A stretch of 64,000 nt of DNA from Lachnospiraceae bacterium (GTDB lineage Bacteria; Bacillota; Clostridia; Lachnospirales; Lachnospiraceae). The position numbers and the translations under genes are program-made. The stretch lies in NCBI GenBank assembly GCA_004556655.1, contig SFGF01000029.1:1-64000 (forward strand), read 5' to 3'. The number at the start of each line of letters is the position of its first letter. The first letter of the stretch is position 1. The notes below the pieces were generated by a model, which had not been told where the DNA came from, made no database searches, and saw only the letters and a program-made list of their open reading frames with translations. Below are positions 1 through 8,945 of the stretch, in pieces.

Positions 1-111
1 AAAATTCTGTATGGGGATTCTTATGGACTGAAGGTAGAAAGTGAGCCGGGAAAGGGAACTTATATTGAACTGTTGCTTCCTCTGACGATGGTAAATCTGA
101 TCAATATCTGA
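1..111 (+). CDS. Sensor histidine kinase, C-terminal end (partial)
   Basis: Only the last 36 codons are present, and the 5' part lies outside the window. The peptide carries the closing part of a GHKL ATPase domain (YGLKVESEPGKGTYIELLLP), typical of the YesM/LytS class of membrane sensor kinases. The AraC-type response regulator that follows 59 bases later is its obvious partner. The input domain cannot be seen, so the signal is unknown. Assignment to the family is firm for so short a piece because the GKGT box and the terminal beta strand are both present. Confidence 0.8.
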   Translation, partial: KILYGDSYGLKVESEPGKGTYIELLLPLTMVNLINI

Positions 112-170
112 AAGGTCTTTTAAAATATAAAGTTAAGTAAATGGTTTTATGAGCAGTGGAGGAGAAAGTT

Positions 171-1697
171 ATGTGGAAAGTATTGTTGGCGGATGACGAG
201 CCTTTTGTCAGAGAAGGACTGAAGGAACTGATCCCCTGGGAAGAATTGGGATATTCGTTGGAAGGATGTTATAAAAATGGAAAAGAAATTCTGGAGAGTA
301 TTCCGCAGATCTGTCCGGATCTGGTGATACTAGATATCCAGATGCCGGTAATGGATGGATTGGAGGCGGCGAAACTCATCAGTGAAAAATGGTCACAGAT
401 AACAGTGATACTTTTAACAGCTTACTCTGAATTTCAATATGCTAAACAAGCCATCGATTATCGGGTCAGCAGTTATGTGATGAAGCGAAATGTGTTGGAA
501 GATCTTCCAGGAGTTCTGCTTAAGATGAAGCAACAGCTGGAACAGAACCATGGTAATAAAAAAGAAAAAAGCAAGATGATGAGTCTTTTACTGCATGAAT
601 CCGAATATATAGATCCCCTGTCAGAGAGCAGTGAAGCTACTTATGGATGGTTCGAGGAACATTTTGAAAGATTTCGTATGCTGATAGTGCAGGGATGTCG
701 AGGTGAAAAGGAAAGCGGCGAACCCATGAAAGAGCAGATGCAGGAAAAAATTAATACAGCTTTCGCGGGTTGGGAAATACAGGTATTAGTAGTCAGTGTG
801 ATGGAATATGTGATACTGGTGGCTGTAGAACCGGAAGAGGAAGAAGAATTGAAATCAAGATGTCATAGTCTGTTAAGCAGCGGAGGAGAAGGAACTCTTC
901 TTTTAGCAGTCAGCAGGATTTATGAAGGAATTGATAAAGTCAGTCGTGCATACCGGGAAATCCTGAATTATCTTAGCACACATTTTCTGGACTGGAATGA
1001 AAGTGAGCCAAATCTGATTTTCACAGACAGAGAGTCGGCTGCCGGAGACGAAGAAATTTCACTGATTATAAACCAGATGATTATTGCCATGGAAAGTGGG
1101 GATGAGTCAAAAGCAGCCGGCGAAGCTAATCGCTTTTTGAATTGTATCCGCAAATATTCGGATGTACGAATACGAAGTGCCTGTATGATGCTCCTGGCTG
1201 AATGCCGTCGAGTATGCAGAGAATTTGGATGGAAAGATGAGGATATTTTACATGTGACACATGAGGAAGGGGATACCCGGATTTTTCGTAGTACCAGCAT
1301 TTCTGAACTGGTGGGTTGGCTGAGAAAGTGTGTACTGGCTGTTTCAGGAAAAACAGGAAGTGAAAAAGAGCATGAAGATGATCTGATCGGCAGAACAAAA
1401 GCCTTTGTAGAGAAAAATTATGCGAGGAAACTAACGCTGGATGATGTGGCAGGAGCTGTTTATGTAAATAAAAGTTATCTCAGCAGGGTTTATAAACAGA
1501 AAACCGGAGAGAATCTTTTTGACACGATTAATCGAAGAAAAATGCAGGAAGCAAAGAGACAGATCGCAGAAGGAAAAAAGAAGATATGGGAAATTGCTGA
1601 ACTTGTAGGAGTGGAGGATACTGCGTATTTTTCTAAGATGTTTAAGCGCTATACAGGATTGTCTCCAAAGGAGTATGAACGTTCTCTGCGAGGGTAG
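171..1697 (+). CDS. YesN-type response regulator, receiver plus AraC DNA-binding domain
   Basis: A 508-residue transcription regulator. An N-terminal receiver domain (about 1-120) has the acidic pocket D8-D9 and phosphoacceptor D55 in ILDIQMP. The last 100 residues form two AraC-type helix-turn-helix motifs (YVNKSYLSRVYKQKTGENL and the SPKEYE end). The middle is a poorly conserved linker. A GTG at 156 is in frame, but GGAGG at 158-162 sits 8 bases before ATG 171, so ATG 171 is chosen. It probably takes phosphate from the kinase ending at 111 and controls the downstream ABC importer operon. The usual receiver KP pair is KR here (YVMKRN), a small departure from the family. Confidence 0.92.
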   Translation: MWKVLLADDEPFVREGLKELIPWEELGYSLEGCYKNGKEILESIPQICPDLVILDIQMPVMDGLEAAKLISEKWSQITVILLTAYSEFQYAKQAIDYRVSSYVMKRNVLEDLPGVLLKMKQQLEQNHGNKKEKSKMMSLLLHESEYIDPLSESSEATYGWFEEHFERFRMLIVQGCRGEKESGEPMKEQMQEKINTAFAGWEIQVLVVSVMEYVILVAVEPEEEEELKSRCHSLLSSGGEGTLLLAVSRIYEGIDKVSRAYREILNYLSTHFLDWNESEPNLIFTDRESAAGDEEISLIINQMIIAMESGDESKAAGEANRFLNCIRKYSDVRIRSACMMLLAECRRVCREFGWKDEDILHVTHEEGDTRIFRSTSISELVGWLRKCVLAVSGKTGSEKEHEDDLIGRTKAFVEKNYARKLTLDDVAGAVYVNKSYLSRVYKQKTGENLFDTINRRKMQEAKRQIAEGKKKIWEIAELVGVEDTAYFSKMFKRYTGLSPKEYERSLRG

Positions 1698-1709
1698 AGG
1701 AGGGGAAAG

Positions 1710-2966
1710 ATGAAAAAAAGTTATGGAATATGGTTTCTTTTTCTTTTTGTTCTGTTTACAACAGGTTGTGGACAGGAGGAGAGGGAGGAGCAAACCGAAA
1801 TTACATTGCTTCATGGTTGGGGAACCATGGAGGAGGATCATCAGGTGATGCGACAGATTTATCAGGATTTCGAGAAAGAAAATCCGGATATTCGACTAAA
1901 TATGATTTCCATGCCATCATCAGAAAAGGCAATTGCAAAAGCAAGAGAGATGTTGGCAGTGGGAAAAACACCGGATTTAATCTTTACAGGTGGAGAAGGA
2001 AAAGATAATCTCTATTCTTTTATGGTGGATTATGGGTATGCTTTGGATTTAATGCCTTATCTTGAAAAAGACCTGGAATTGATGGAAATGGTATCTCCTA
2101 CTATATTAAAACACTGGGTCAATGAAAAAGGGGAATTGTATACAGTATCTGATGTGTTGTTAGTGAGTGGTTACTGGTACAATAAAAAAATTTTCAACAA
2201 TGCTGGGATTACTGAAGTACCTTCCACATGGGATGAATTTTTCGAGTGCTGCAGGAAGATACAGGAATGGGCACAAGAAGAAACGCTTTCAACGGTACCG
2301 CTCCATCTGGATGCAGATACCAGTATATATCTGATTGACGCATATATACAGATGGTGGACGACAATTCGGAAAATACAGCAAGGAAGAATGAGGAACAGG
2401 AGTTGGCAGAAGCGCTTGATATGCTCAATGAAATGAAAGGTATGGTCAGTGTGGAGGAAGAAAGCTATACCTATCGTGACAGGATGAGGAGTTTTAATAT
2501 TGGGCATTCGGCAATCTGTGTTAATGGTGTTTGGGCACAGCAGATGCTTCATCCCAATCTGGATGCGGGTTATGCACTTTTCCCTTCTGAAGATGGGCAG
2601 GGAATCGGAATGGTATCTGCCTGTACTGGGTATTTGGTAGGAAATTCCGGAGATACTGAGAAAGAAGAAGCATGCATTCGTTTCATAAAATATATGCTAA
2701 GCGAACCGGTACAAAAAAGGATTCTTAGGGAAACAGGACAGATTCCCTCCAATCCCCAGGTGGGTCCTAACGAGGTCAGCAAAGATCAGCCGGATTTGTA
2801 TCAGGCCTATCATGTGGTGATGGAAGCGGAAACATTTCTGGAAATACCCGCAAATCGCTGGAACAGCACATGGATTGATGAATTTAATAAAAATATAGGC
2901 AAGATGCTGAAAGATGAGATGAGTAAAGAAGAATTTTTAGAAGAATTGCAAAAAGTAAATAAATGA
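1710..2966 (+). CDS. Lipoprotein extracellular solute-binding protein, probably a dedicated sensor protein
   Basis: A 418-residue family 1 solute-binding protein. The signal peptide ends in a lipobox with Cys20 (FTTGC), so it should be lipid-anchored on the outer face of the membrane. Typical CUT1 binding-protein segments follow, such as GYWYNKKIF and PSTWDEFFECC. It starts 12 bases after the response regulator behind AGAGGAGGGG, so it belongs to the regulatory transcript. A strong terminator separates it from the transport operon, which has its own binding protein. This suggests that it presents ligand to the sensor kinase rather than to the permease. Ligand unknown; the sensor role is inference from position. 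Confidence 0.85.
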   Translation: MKKSYGIWFLFLFVLFTTGCGQEEREEQTEITLLHGWGTMEEDHQVMRQIYQDFEKENPDIRLNMISMPSSEKAIAKAREMLAVGKTPDLIFTGGEGKDNLYSFMVDYGYALDLMPYLEKDLELMEMVSPTILKHWVNEKGELYTVSDVLLVSGYWYNKKIFNNAGITEVPSTWDEFFECCRKIQEWAQEETLSTVPLHLDADTSIYLIDAYIQMVDDNSENTARKNEEQELAEALDMLNEMKGMVSVEEESYTYRDRMRSFNIGHSAICVNGVWAQQMLHPNLDAGYALFPSEDGQGIGMVSACTGYLVGNSGDTEKEEACIRFIKYMLSEPVQKRILRETGQIPSNPQVGPNEVSKDQPDLYQAYHVVMEAETFLEIPANRWNSTWIDEFNKNIGKMLKDEMSKEEFLEELQKVNK

Positions 2967-2992
2967 CAAAAAATAGTGAATATTTTACTTGA

Positions 2993-3040
2993 AAAAATGA
3001 CAAAAGAAATCTATTAGAAAGAAATTCTTTTGTCATTTTT
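2993..3040 (+). terminator. Strong intrinsic terminator after the regulatory operon
   Basis: A perfect 16-base-pair stem pairs AAAAATGACAAAAGAA with TTCTTTTGTCATTTTT around a 16-base loop, and the right arm ends in five T residues. It separates the kinase/regulator/lipoprotein transcript from the importer genes. Confidence 0.9.
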
Positions 3041-3091
3041 GCTGCAGGAGAAATAAACAAAATAATACAACGATGCGGTAAACAGCGTCAA

Positions 3092-3120
3092 TGGACGCAG
3101 GATGGAAATTTTATTATGAT
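3092..3120 (+). promoter_or_regulatory. Candidate promoter of the CUT1 importer operon
   Basis: TGGACG, a 17-base spacer and TATGAT lie 51 bases before the binding-protein start. The weak -35 box is what one expects of a promoter that needs an activator such as the AraC-type regulator upstream. Seen by eye only. Confidence 0.5.
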
Positions 3121-3170
3121 AATTATACCAGATAACGTTGTAACCTAAATAAAGAAAGTGAGGTAAAAAG

Positions 3171-4475
3171 ATGAAAAAGAAACAGTTGTTGGCATTGGGA
3201 ATGGCCGCAGTAATGGCACTGGGAGTTTTTGCCGGATGTGGTGATTCTAAGGATGCATCAAACGGAAGTACTTCTGAAAAAGCAGAGGGCGGAGAAGAAG
3301 AAACAATTTCTGGAGAAATCCGTTATGCATTCTGGGATTCTGCACAGGAAGCATATTTTAAAAAATGTGTGGAAGAATTCAATAAAATATATCCGGATGT
3401 AAAAGTTACATTGGAGCCAAGTACCTGGGATGAATACTGGACCAAACTGGAAGCGGGGGCTACAGGTGGAAGTATCGCAGATGTATTCTGGATGAATGGA
3501 CCCAATATTACCAAATATGCGCAGGGAGATGTGCTGATGCCAATCGATGATCTTCTTGCAGACTCCGAACTGGATAAAGCAAACTATCCGGAAGGATTGG
3601 TAAATCTTTACAATATTGACGGCAAACAGTATGCACTTCCGAAAGACTTTGATACTATCGGTGTATGGTACAACAAAAAGATTTTTGATGATGCCGGTGT
3701 ACCATATCCAACAGATGACTGGACATGGGAAGATATGGCTGAGATGGCAGAACAGCTGACTAAAGCAGATGGCAGTGTCTATGGTATCGGAGCAGCTTAT
3801 GCAAACCAGATAGGTATTTATAATACAATCTTTGCAGCAGGCGGAGAAGTAATCTCAGAAGATAAGAAAGCCTCAGGATTTGATAAACCGGAAACACAGG
3901 CCGGAATCCAGTGCTGGGTAGATCTGCAGAAGGCAGGCGTATCTCCGGACGAAGCGTCTCTGGAAGAAACAACACCGGATGTTCAGTTCTTGTCCGGACG
4001 TCTTGGAATGTATTGGTGCGGTTCCTGGTTCCTGGCGCAGGTTCTGGATTCTGATCTGAAAGATGATATTGATGTGGTAGAACTTCCATCCATTAATGGT
4101 AAGCAGGCAACAGTTATTCACGGCCTTGGAAATTGTATTTATAAAGATACCAAAAATCCGGAAGCTGCATGGAAATGGGTAGAATTCCTGGCAGGAGAGA
4201 CTGCAAACAATTTATCAGCAGAGACAGGCGCTGCAATCCCGGCTTTGAAAGGAACTGCTCAGGCATGGGTTGACAAAAATCCTGAATATAATCTGAAATC
4301 TTTTATTACCTCTTCTGAGGAATATTCCTATGCATATCCGGCATCCGCAAATACAGCAGAGTGGCAGCAGTATGAGGCTGACAATCTGAAAAAAGTTTTC
4401 AGTCTGGAAGTAGATGTGAAAGATGCATGTGATAAGCTTGCGGAGCAGATGAACGAAGTTCTTGCAAATGAATAA
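3171..4475 (+). CDS. Sugar ABC transporter substrate-binding lipoprotein (CUT1)
   Basis: A 434-residue family 1 binding protein with a signal peptide and lipobox (VFAGC, Cys23), followed by a Ser/Glu-rich spacer and the mature lobe. Features of the family include GVWYNKKIFDDAGVPYP and a cluster of aromatic residues suited to sugar stacking. A ribosome site (GTGAGG) precedes the ATG. It heads an operon with two permeases, so it is the transport binding protein, in contrast to the lipoprotein at 1710. The substrate is probably a glycoside or oligosaccharide, judging from the glycosidase-like gene downstream. No ATPase gene is present, so a shared MsmK/UgpC-type ATPase encoded elsewhere is likely. 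Confidence 0.92.
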   Translation: MKKKQLLALGMAAVMALGVFAGCGDSKDASNGSTSEKAEGGEEETISGEIRYAFWDSAQEAYFKKCVEEFNKIYPDVKVTLEPSTWDEYWTKLEAGATGGSIADVFWMNGPNITKYAQGDVLMPIDDLLADSELDKANYPEGLVNLYNIDGKQYALPKDFDTIGVWYNKKIFDDAGVPYPTDDWTWEDMAEMAEQLTKADGSVYGIGAAYANQIGIYNTIFAAGGEVISEDKKASGFDKPETQAGIQCWVDLQKAGVSPDEASLEETTPDVQFLSGRLGMYWCGSWFLAQVLDSDLKDDIDVVELPSINGKQATVIHGLGNCIYKDTKNPEAAWKWVEFLAGETANNLSAETGAAIPALKGTAQAWVDKNPEYNLKSFITSSEEYSYAYPASANTAEWQQYEADNLKKVFSLEVDVKDACDKLAEQMNEVLANE

Positions 4476-4542
4476 AAGCGAGGGGGTGCAAACAGCATCC
4501 CCTTTTTATAAAAAGAATTCAAAGAGAAAAGGAGGAGCGGAA

Positions 4543-5439
4543 ATGAATAAAGTAAAGAAAAAAAGCCATGCGAAAGAATATGCCTGGGGATATGTAATGA
4601 TCGCACCTTTGGTAATCGGTCTGAGTGTCTTTTATTTTTACCCTGTATTTAAAGTGTTTTTTGACAGTTTTCATGACGTGGGTGCTTTTAATAAAAGCAA
4701 GTGGTGTGGTCTGGCGAATTATCAGAAAATGTTCCAGGATCCTGTTATGTGGCAGGCCTTGGGAAATACCGTAAAATATGTTTTAATTATCGTACCGTGT
4801 ACTATTGTTATTGCCTTGATTCTGGCAAGCTTCCTGAATATGGGGATCAAAGGGCGGTCATTTTTCAGGGTGGTTTATTTTATCCCCGCAATTACCATGG
4901 GAGCTGCAGTTGCCATGATCTGGCGATGGATGTACAACGGTGATTACGGTATTATTAACTATATCTTGAATCTGTTTGGAATCGAATCCATACGTTTTTT
5001 GAGCAATTCAAAGACTGCACTGGTATCGATCAGCGTGGTATCTATATGGAGTACTGTGGGATATAACATGATTATTTTGCTGGCCGGTATACAGGGAATT
5101 TCAAAATCCTATTATGAAGCAGCTGCTATTGACGGGGCAAATGGAATTAAGCAATTTTTGAATATCACTCTTCCGTTGGTTACACCAACCTTGTTTTTTG
5201 TAATGATCACGACCCTGATCAGCACATTCCAGACATTTGATACGATATACATGATGGTGGATAAAACCAGTCTGGCAATGGAATCTACGCAAAGTATGGT
5301 AGTTTATTTCTATCGTAATGCTTTTGAATATTCCAAGAAAGGATATGCATCCGCACTGGCGGTATTCCTGTTTGTTATTATCATGGTGATTACTGCATTC
5401 CAGATGAAAATGCAGAACAAATGGGTTAATTATGAATAA
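4543..5439 (+). CDS. Sugar ABC transporter permease, MalF/UgpA type
   Basis: A 298-residue membrane protein with about six hydrophobic helices, starting with VMIAPLVIGLSVFYFYPVF. The cytoplasmic EAA loop that docks the ATPase reads EAAAIDGANGIKQFLNITLPL in its consensus part (about residues 195-215). ATG 4543 is chosen because AAAGGAGGAG lies just before it; an upstream in-frame ATG at 4462 would overlap the previous gene and lacks a ribosome site. It pairs with the next gene to form the membrane channel of a CUT1 importer fed by the binding protein at 3171. Confidence 0.93.
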   Translation: MNKVKKKSHAKEYAWGYVMIAPLVIGLSVFYFYPVFKVFFDSFHDVGAFNKSKWCGLANYQKMFQDPVMWQALGNTVKYVLIIVPCTIVIALILASFLNMGIKGRSFFRVVYFIPAITMGAAVAMIWRWMYNGDYGIINYILNLFGIESIRFLSNSKTALVSISVVSIWSTVGYNMIILLAGIQGISKSYYEAAAIDGANGIKQFLNITLPLVTPTLFFVMITTLISTFQTFDTIYMMVDKTSLAMESTQSMVVYFYRNAFEYSKKGYASALAVFLFVIIMVITAFQMKMQNKWVNYE

Positions 5440-5454
5440 AGGAGGAGAAGCGCC

Positions 5455-6285
5455 ATGAAAGAAAATAAATTTAAATGGGGACATCTTTTCGTGTATTTGA
5501 TTTTGATCATGGGAATCGTAATCACCATTCTTCCGTTTGCATGGATGATTCTCACTTCTCTGAAAGGACAGTCAGAGGCTATCCGTGTTCCGCCGGTGAT
5601 TTTCCCGGAAGTTTTGCGATTTGAAAATTATGCAAAAGTATTTGAAAAGATTCCATTTGCAAGAATGTATTTGAATACGATTATTAATGCTTTGGTTGTA
5701 GTGGTCATGCAGTTGCTCCTGTGTTCTATGGCAGCTTATGCTTTCGGAAGAATCAAGTTTCCGGGAAGAAATGTGATTTTTGGTATTCTGTTGGCAGTGC
5801 TGATGGTACCATCTTCCTTCTTTATCCTTCCTCAGTATCTGATCATTCAGAAAATGGGACTTCTGAATACGATTCCGGCATTGTTTATTCCAAATCTTTT
5901 CAGTGCGTTTGGTACTTTTCTTTTGAGACAGTTTTTTATGGCACTGCCGGATGAAATTGAAGATGCAGCCAGACTGGATGGTTGTAATCATTTTATGATT
6001 TATTCCCGGATCATGTTGCCGCTGATTCGCTCCGGACTGGTAGCTTTGGGGATTCTGACATTACGATTTGCATGGAATGATCTGATGTGGCCTTTAATTG
6101 TCAATACTTCTACAGAAAAGATGACTCTTTCTGCAGGTTTATCATTCATGCAGGGACAATATGCAACGGATTATCCTACTATGATGGCTGGTGCAGTGAT
6201 GGCAGTGCTTCCGCTTCTGATTCTGTTTGCAATTTTCCAGAAACAGTTTATCGAAGGTGTTGCTATGTCGGGTATTAAAGGTTAA
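5455..6285 (+). CDS. Sugar ABC transporter permease, MalG/UgpE type
   Basis: A 276-residue permease of the carbohydrate CUT1 family with six predicted helices and the EAA-type loop DAARLDGCNHFMIYSRIMLPL (about residues 165-185). It starts 15 bases after its partner behind AAAGGAGGAG, so the two are co-translated from one message. The C-terminus (FIEGVAMSGIKG) is the standard end of MalG-like permeases. Function in sugar uptake is secure as a family statement; the sugar is not known. Confidence 0.93.
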   Translation: MKENKFKWGHLFVYLILIMGIVITILPFAWMILTSLKGQSEAIRVPPVIFPEVLRFENYAKVFEKIPFARMYLNTIINALVVVVMQLLLCSMAAYAFGRIKFPGRNVIFGILLAVLMVPSSFFILPQYLIIQKMGLLNTIPALFIPNLFSAFGTFLLRQFFMALPDEIEDAARLDGCNHFMIYSRIMLPLIRSGLVALGILTLRFAWNDLMWPLIVNTSTEKMTLSAGLSFMQGQYATDYPTMMAGAVMAVLPLLILFAIFQKQFIEGVAMSGIKG

Positions 6286-6343
6286 AATGTTGTTACGAAA
6301 ATCCCAAAAACATGAGAATATTGCTGAAAGAGAGGACTTGAAA

Positions 6344-7543
6344 ATGAATGATAAGATTCGGATTGGTATGATTGGTCTTGGCGCGCGAGGTATCGGGCTT
6401 TTGGAAATGGTTTACGTGCAGCATCCGGATGTGGAATTTGCTGCAGTATGTGACCGTTATATGGATCGTTGTGAAAAGGCAGCAGAGATTATTGAAAAGA
6501 GCGGAAGAAATCGACCGGTGATCACTACAGATTATAAAGAAGTATTGGCTATGCCGGAAGTAGATGCGGTGATTCTCTGTACTTCCTGGGATCATCATGT
6601 GGATCTGTGTATAGAAGCTATGGAGGCAGGTAAGCCAGTTGGCTGTGAAGTGGGCGGAGCCTATTCTGTCCGTGAATGCTGGAAGCTGGTGGAAGCACAT
6701 GAGAGAACCGGCGTTCCGGTAATGATGATGGAAAACTGTGTGTATGGCCGTGATGAGATGATGGTGCTGAACATGGCAGAACAAGGGGTGCTTGGTAAGA
6801 TTGTTCACTGTGAAGGTGGATATAAGCATGATCTGCGGGAAGAAGTGGCGTTTGGAAAAGAAAACCGCCATTATCGTTTGAATAACTATATTCACAGAAA
6901 TACGGAAAACTATCCGACCCATGAGCTGGGACCAATTGCCCGAATTCTCCATATCAACAGAGGAAATCGGATGCTGACGCTTACTTCTGTGGCATCTAAG
7001 TCTGCCGGACTGAAAGAGTATATCAAAAATAAAAAGCCGGAAGATGAAGTATTAAATAATACAGAGTTTTGTCAGGGCGATGTGGTAAATACCATAATTA
7101 CCTGTGCCAATGGGGAGACAATCCTTCTGACCCTTGACACCACGCTCCCAAGATATTATTCCAGAGGATTTACCGTTCAGGGAACCAAAGGTATGTATAT
7201 GGAAGACAACAAATCTATTTTTATAGATGGGGAAGAACATGCCAAAGATCATTTTGAGTGGCAGAAGCATTGGAATAATGTGGAGGAATATCGCGACAAA
7301 TACGAGCATCCGGTATGGAAACAGTATATCGAGGAAGGTGTTAAAGAAGGCCACGATGGAATGGACTGGCTGACATTCTGTGACTTCGTAAAATTTGTTC
7401 AGACCGGCAGTGAGGCGCCTGTGGATGTGTATGATATGGCAGCCTGGATGTGCATCACACCGCTGGCAGAACAATCTATCGCTATGGGCGGACAGCCGGT
7501 GGCAATTCCGGATTTCACAAACGGTGCATGGATCAATAGATAA
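6344..7543 (+). CDS. Gfo/Idh/MocA family protein resembling GH109 glycosidases
   Basis: A 399-residue protein with an N-terminal Rossmann fold for NAD(P) (IGMIGLGARGIG at about 6-17; EVGGAYS; DHHVDLCIEAMEAGKPV). Several blocks in the C-terminal half, GGYKHDLRE, YPTHELGPIARILHINRGNR and GHDGMDW, are those I associate with GH109, which uses NAD+ to cleave alpha-N-acetylgalactosaminides or related glycosides by transient oxidation. A plain sugar dehydrogenase remains possible. It has no signal peptide and would act in the cytoplasm on the imported substrate. ATG 6344 follows AGAGAGGA and avoids overlap with the permease. It sits in the transport operon 58 bases downstream. Confidence 0.8.
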   Translation: MNDKIRIGMIGLGARGIGLLEMVYVQHPDVEFAAVCDRYMDRCEKAAEIIEKSGRNRPVITTDYKEVLAMPEVDAVILCTSWDHHVDLCIEAMEAGKPVGCEVGGAYSVRECWKLVEAHERTGVPVMMMENCVYGRDEMMVLNMAEQGVLGKIVHCEGGYKHDLREEVAFGKENRHYRLNNYIHRNTENYPTHELGPIARILHINRGNRMLTLTSVASKSAGLKEYIKNKKPEDEVLNNTEFCQGDVVNTIITCANGETILLTLDTTLPRYYSRGFTVQGTKGMYMEDNKSIFIDGEEHAKDHFEWQKHWNNVEEYRDKYEHPVWKQYIEEGVKEGHDGMDWLTFCDFVKFVQTGSEAPVDVYDMAAWMCITPLAEQSIAMGGQPVAIPDFTNGAWINR

Positions 7544-7564
7544 GATATATTTTACCTGTATTTT

Positions 7565-7594
7565 ATTGTATGCCACAAAATTTTGGTTTATAAT
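7565..7594 (+). promoter_or_regulatory. Possible internal promoter before the phosphodiesterase
   Basis: A consensus TATAAT at 7589-7594 lies 18 bases after a poor -35 box (TTGTAT). It could give the phosphodiesterase some expression independent of the importer operon. Confidence 0.35.
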
Positions 7595-7626
7595 ATCAGA
7601 AAAAAGAAAAAGCGAGGCGTATGATT

Positions 7627-8853
7627 ATGACACCGGAAGAGCTGATAGTCCGAGGGGGTATTTATTTTGATAAGATTCAGAGTGGTATGGCAGAGTATGA
7701 GTGGGAAAGCACATTCTTAAGTCCCCGGATGGCTGATAAATATTTACGGGAATTGTGGAAAAAGAATGGGGATGGATACTCTTTTGTGGACTGTTATTAT
7801 CCATTTCTGGAGCAGGAATCAAAGGAAAGGATTCTTTCTGTATTGAATCAGGAGCAGCAGGAATATCTGAAGCAACTGGATGAGAAGAAAGGAGATCTTT
7901 TGCTGCCTCTTGATGAAGAGATTTTGTCTATTGCCATTACATTGAATGATAAAGAAATGTTGTTTTTCTCCTTTTATTTTCTGAAAGAGCCTTGTACTAT
8001 ATGGGGAAATTACAAACAGGAATATCTGATTTTTCATCCAACGGCTGATCGTGACGAACATCAGGATATAGGAAAAATAAAGGAAGTAAAAGCAGAAATC
8101 AAAGAAAAAGCAGGAAACCATACCATGAAAATCTTTGCACACAGAGGGTTCAGTGGGGAATATCCGGAAAATACAATGCTGGCTTTTAAAAAAGCCTGGG
8201 AAGTCGGGTGTGATGGAATTGAACTGGATGTACAGCTCACAAAGGATGATGTCATTGTAATCATGCATGATGAGACCATTGACCGGACAACCAATGGATC
8301 GGGTAATCTGAGAGATTATACATATGAGCAGCTTTGCGGATTTAACTGTAGCGGAAAGTTTGACAAAAAATATGGCTTTCAGAAGATCCCCACTCTTCAG
8401 GAATATCTGGAATGGGTGAAAGATACAGAACTTCTTACCAATATTGAGCTGAAAAACAGTGTATATTATTATGAAAATCTGGAAGAAAAGGTGATTGATA
8501 TGGTACGGCAGTACCATCTGGAAGATCGGATTCTATTTTCAACCTTTAATTTGGTTTCGGCAGTAAAATGTAAAAAACTGATTCCTGAGATTCCTGTAGG
8601 ATTTTTGATGGAAACGCGAATGGATAATATCGCATGTCTTACCAGGGGGAATGATGTGGAGTTTTATCATCCCGGTATGGAGGTCCTGACAAAGGAAGAA
8701 ATTAAAAATTGCCATGATAAGGGAATTGGGGTCAATGTCTGGACTGTAAACAAAAAGAAGCATATGAAACAGATGGCGGAATGGGAAGTAGATGGAATTT
8801 TTACCAATTATCCGAACAAAGCAAAAAAGTTGAAAGAAAAAGGAATGATTTAA
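7627..8853 (+). CDS. Glycerophosphodiester phosphodiesterase with an extra N-terminal domain
   Basis: A protein of about 408 residues. The C-terminal 240 residues are a GDPD/UgpQ TIM barrel: FAHRGFSGEYPENTMLAF carries the catalytic HR and the metal Glu, GIELDVQLTKDDVIVIMHD supplies the E-x-D and second His, and the barrel closes with NVWTVN and DGIFTNYP. The enzyme hydrolyses glycerophosphodiesters to glycerol-3-phosphate and an alcohol. The first 160 residues are acidic and match no family I recognise. ATG 7627 is preferred to ATG 7621 because GAGG lies nine bases before it. Its position after a two-permease importer recalls the E. coli ugp operon, where the phosphodiesterase is UgpQ. Confidence 0.87.
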   Translation: MTPEELIVRGGIYFDKIQSGMAEYEWESTFLSPRMADKYLRELWKKNGDGYSFVDCYYPFLEQESKERILSVLNQEQQEYLKQLDEKKGDLLLPLDEEILSIAITLNDKEMLFFSFYFLKEPCTIWGNYKQEYLIFHPTADRDEHQDIGKIKEVKAEIKEKAGNHTMKIFAHRGFSGEYPENTMLAFKKAWEVGCDGIELDVQLTKDDVIVIMHDETIDRTTNGSGNLRDYTYEQLCGFNCSGKFDKKYGFQKIPTLQEYLEWVKDTELLTNIELKNSVYYYENLEEKVIDMVRQYHLEDRILFSTFNLVSAVKCKKLIPEIPVGFLMETRMDNIACLTRGNDVEFYHPGMEVLTKEEIKNCHDKGIGVNVWTVNKKKHMKQMAEWEVDGIFTNYPNKAKKLKEKGMI

Positions 8854-8864
8854 TCTGAGTAAAC

Positions 8865-8913
8865 AAAAAGGCGGGTAGATCCGGATAAACATCCGTGGAA
8901 CACTCGCCTTTTT
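8865..8913. terminator. Bidirectional terminator between converging genes
   Basis: AAAAAGGCGGGT pairs with ACTCGCCTTTTT, with a small inner stem CGGAT/ATCCG. A-rich and T-rich flanks make it work on both strands, ending the phosphodiesterase transcript and the opposing fucU transcript. Confidence 0.88.
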
Positions 8914-8945
8914 GCCTATATAATAGATAGAAGCAGAGAACGATT

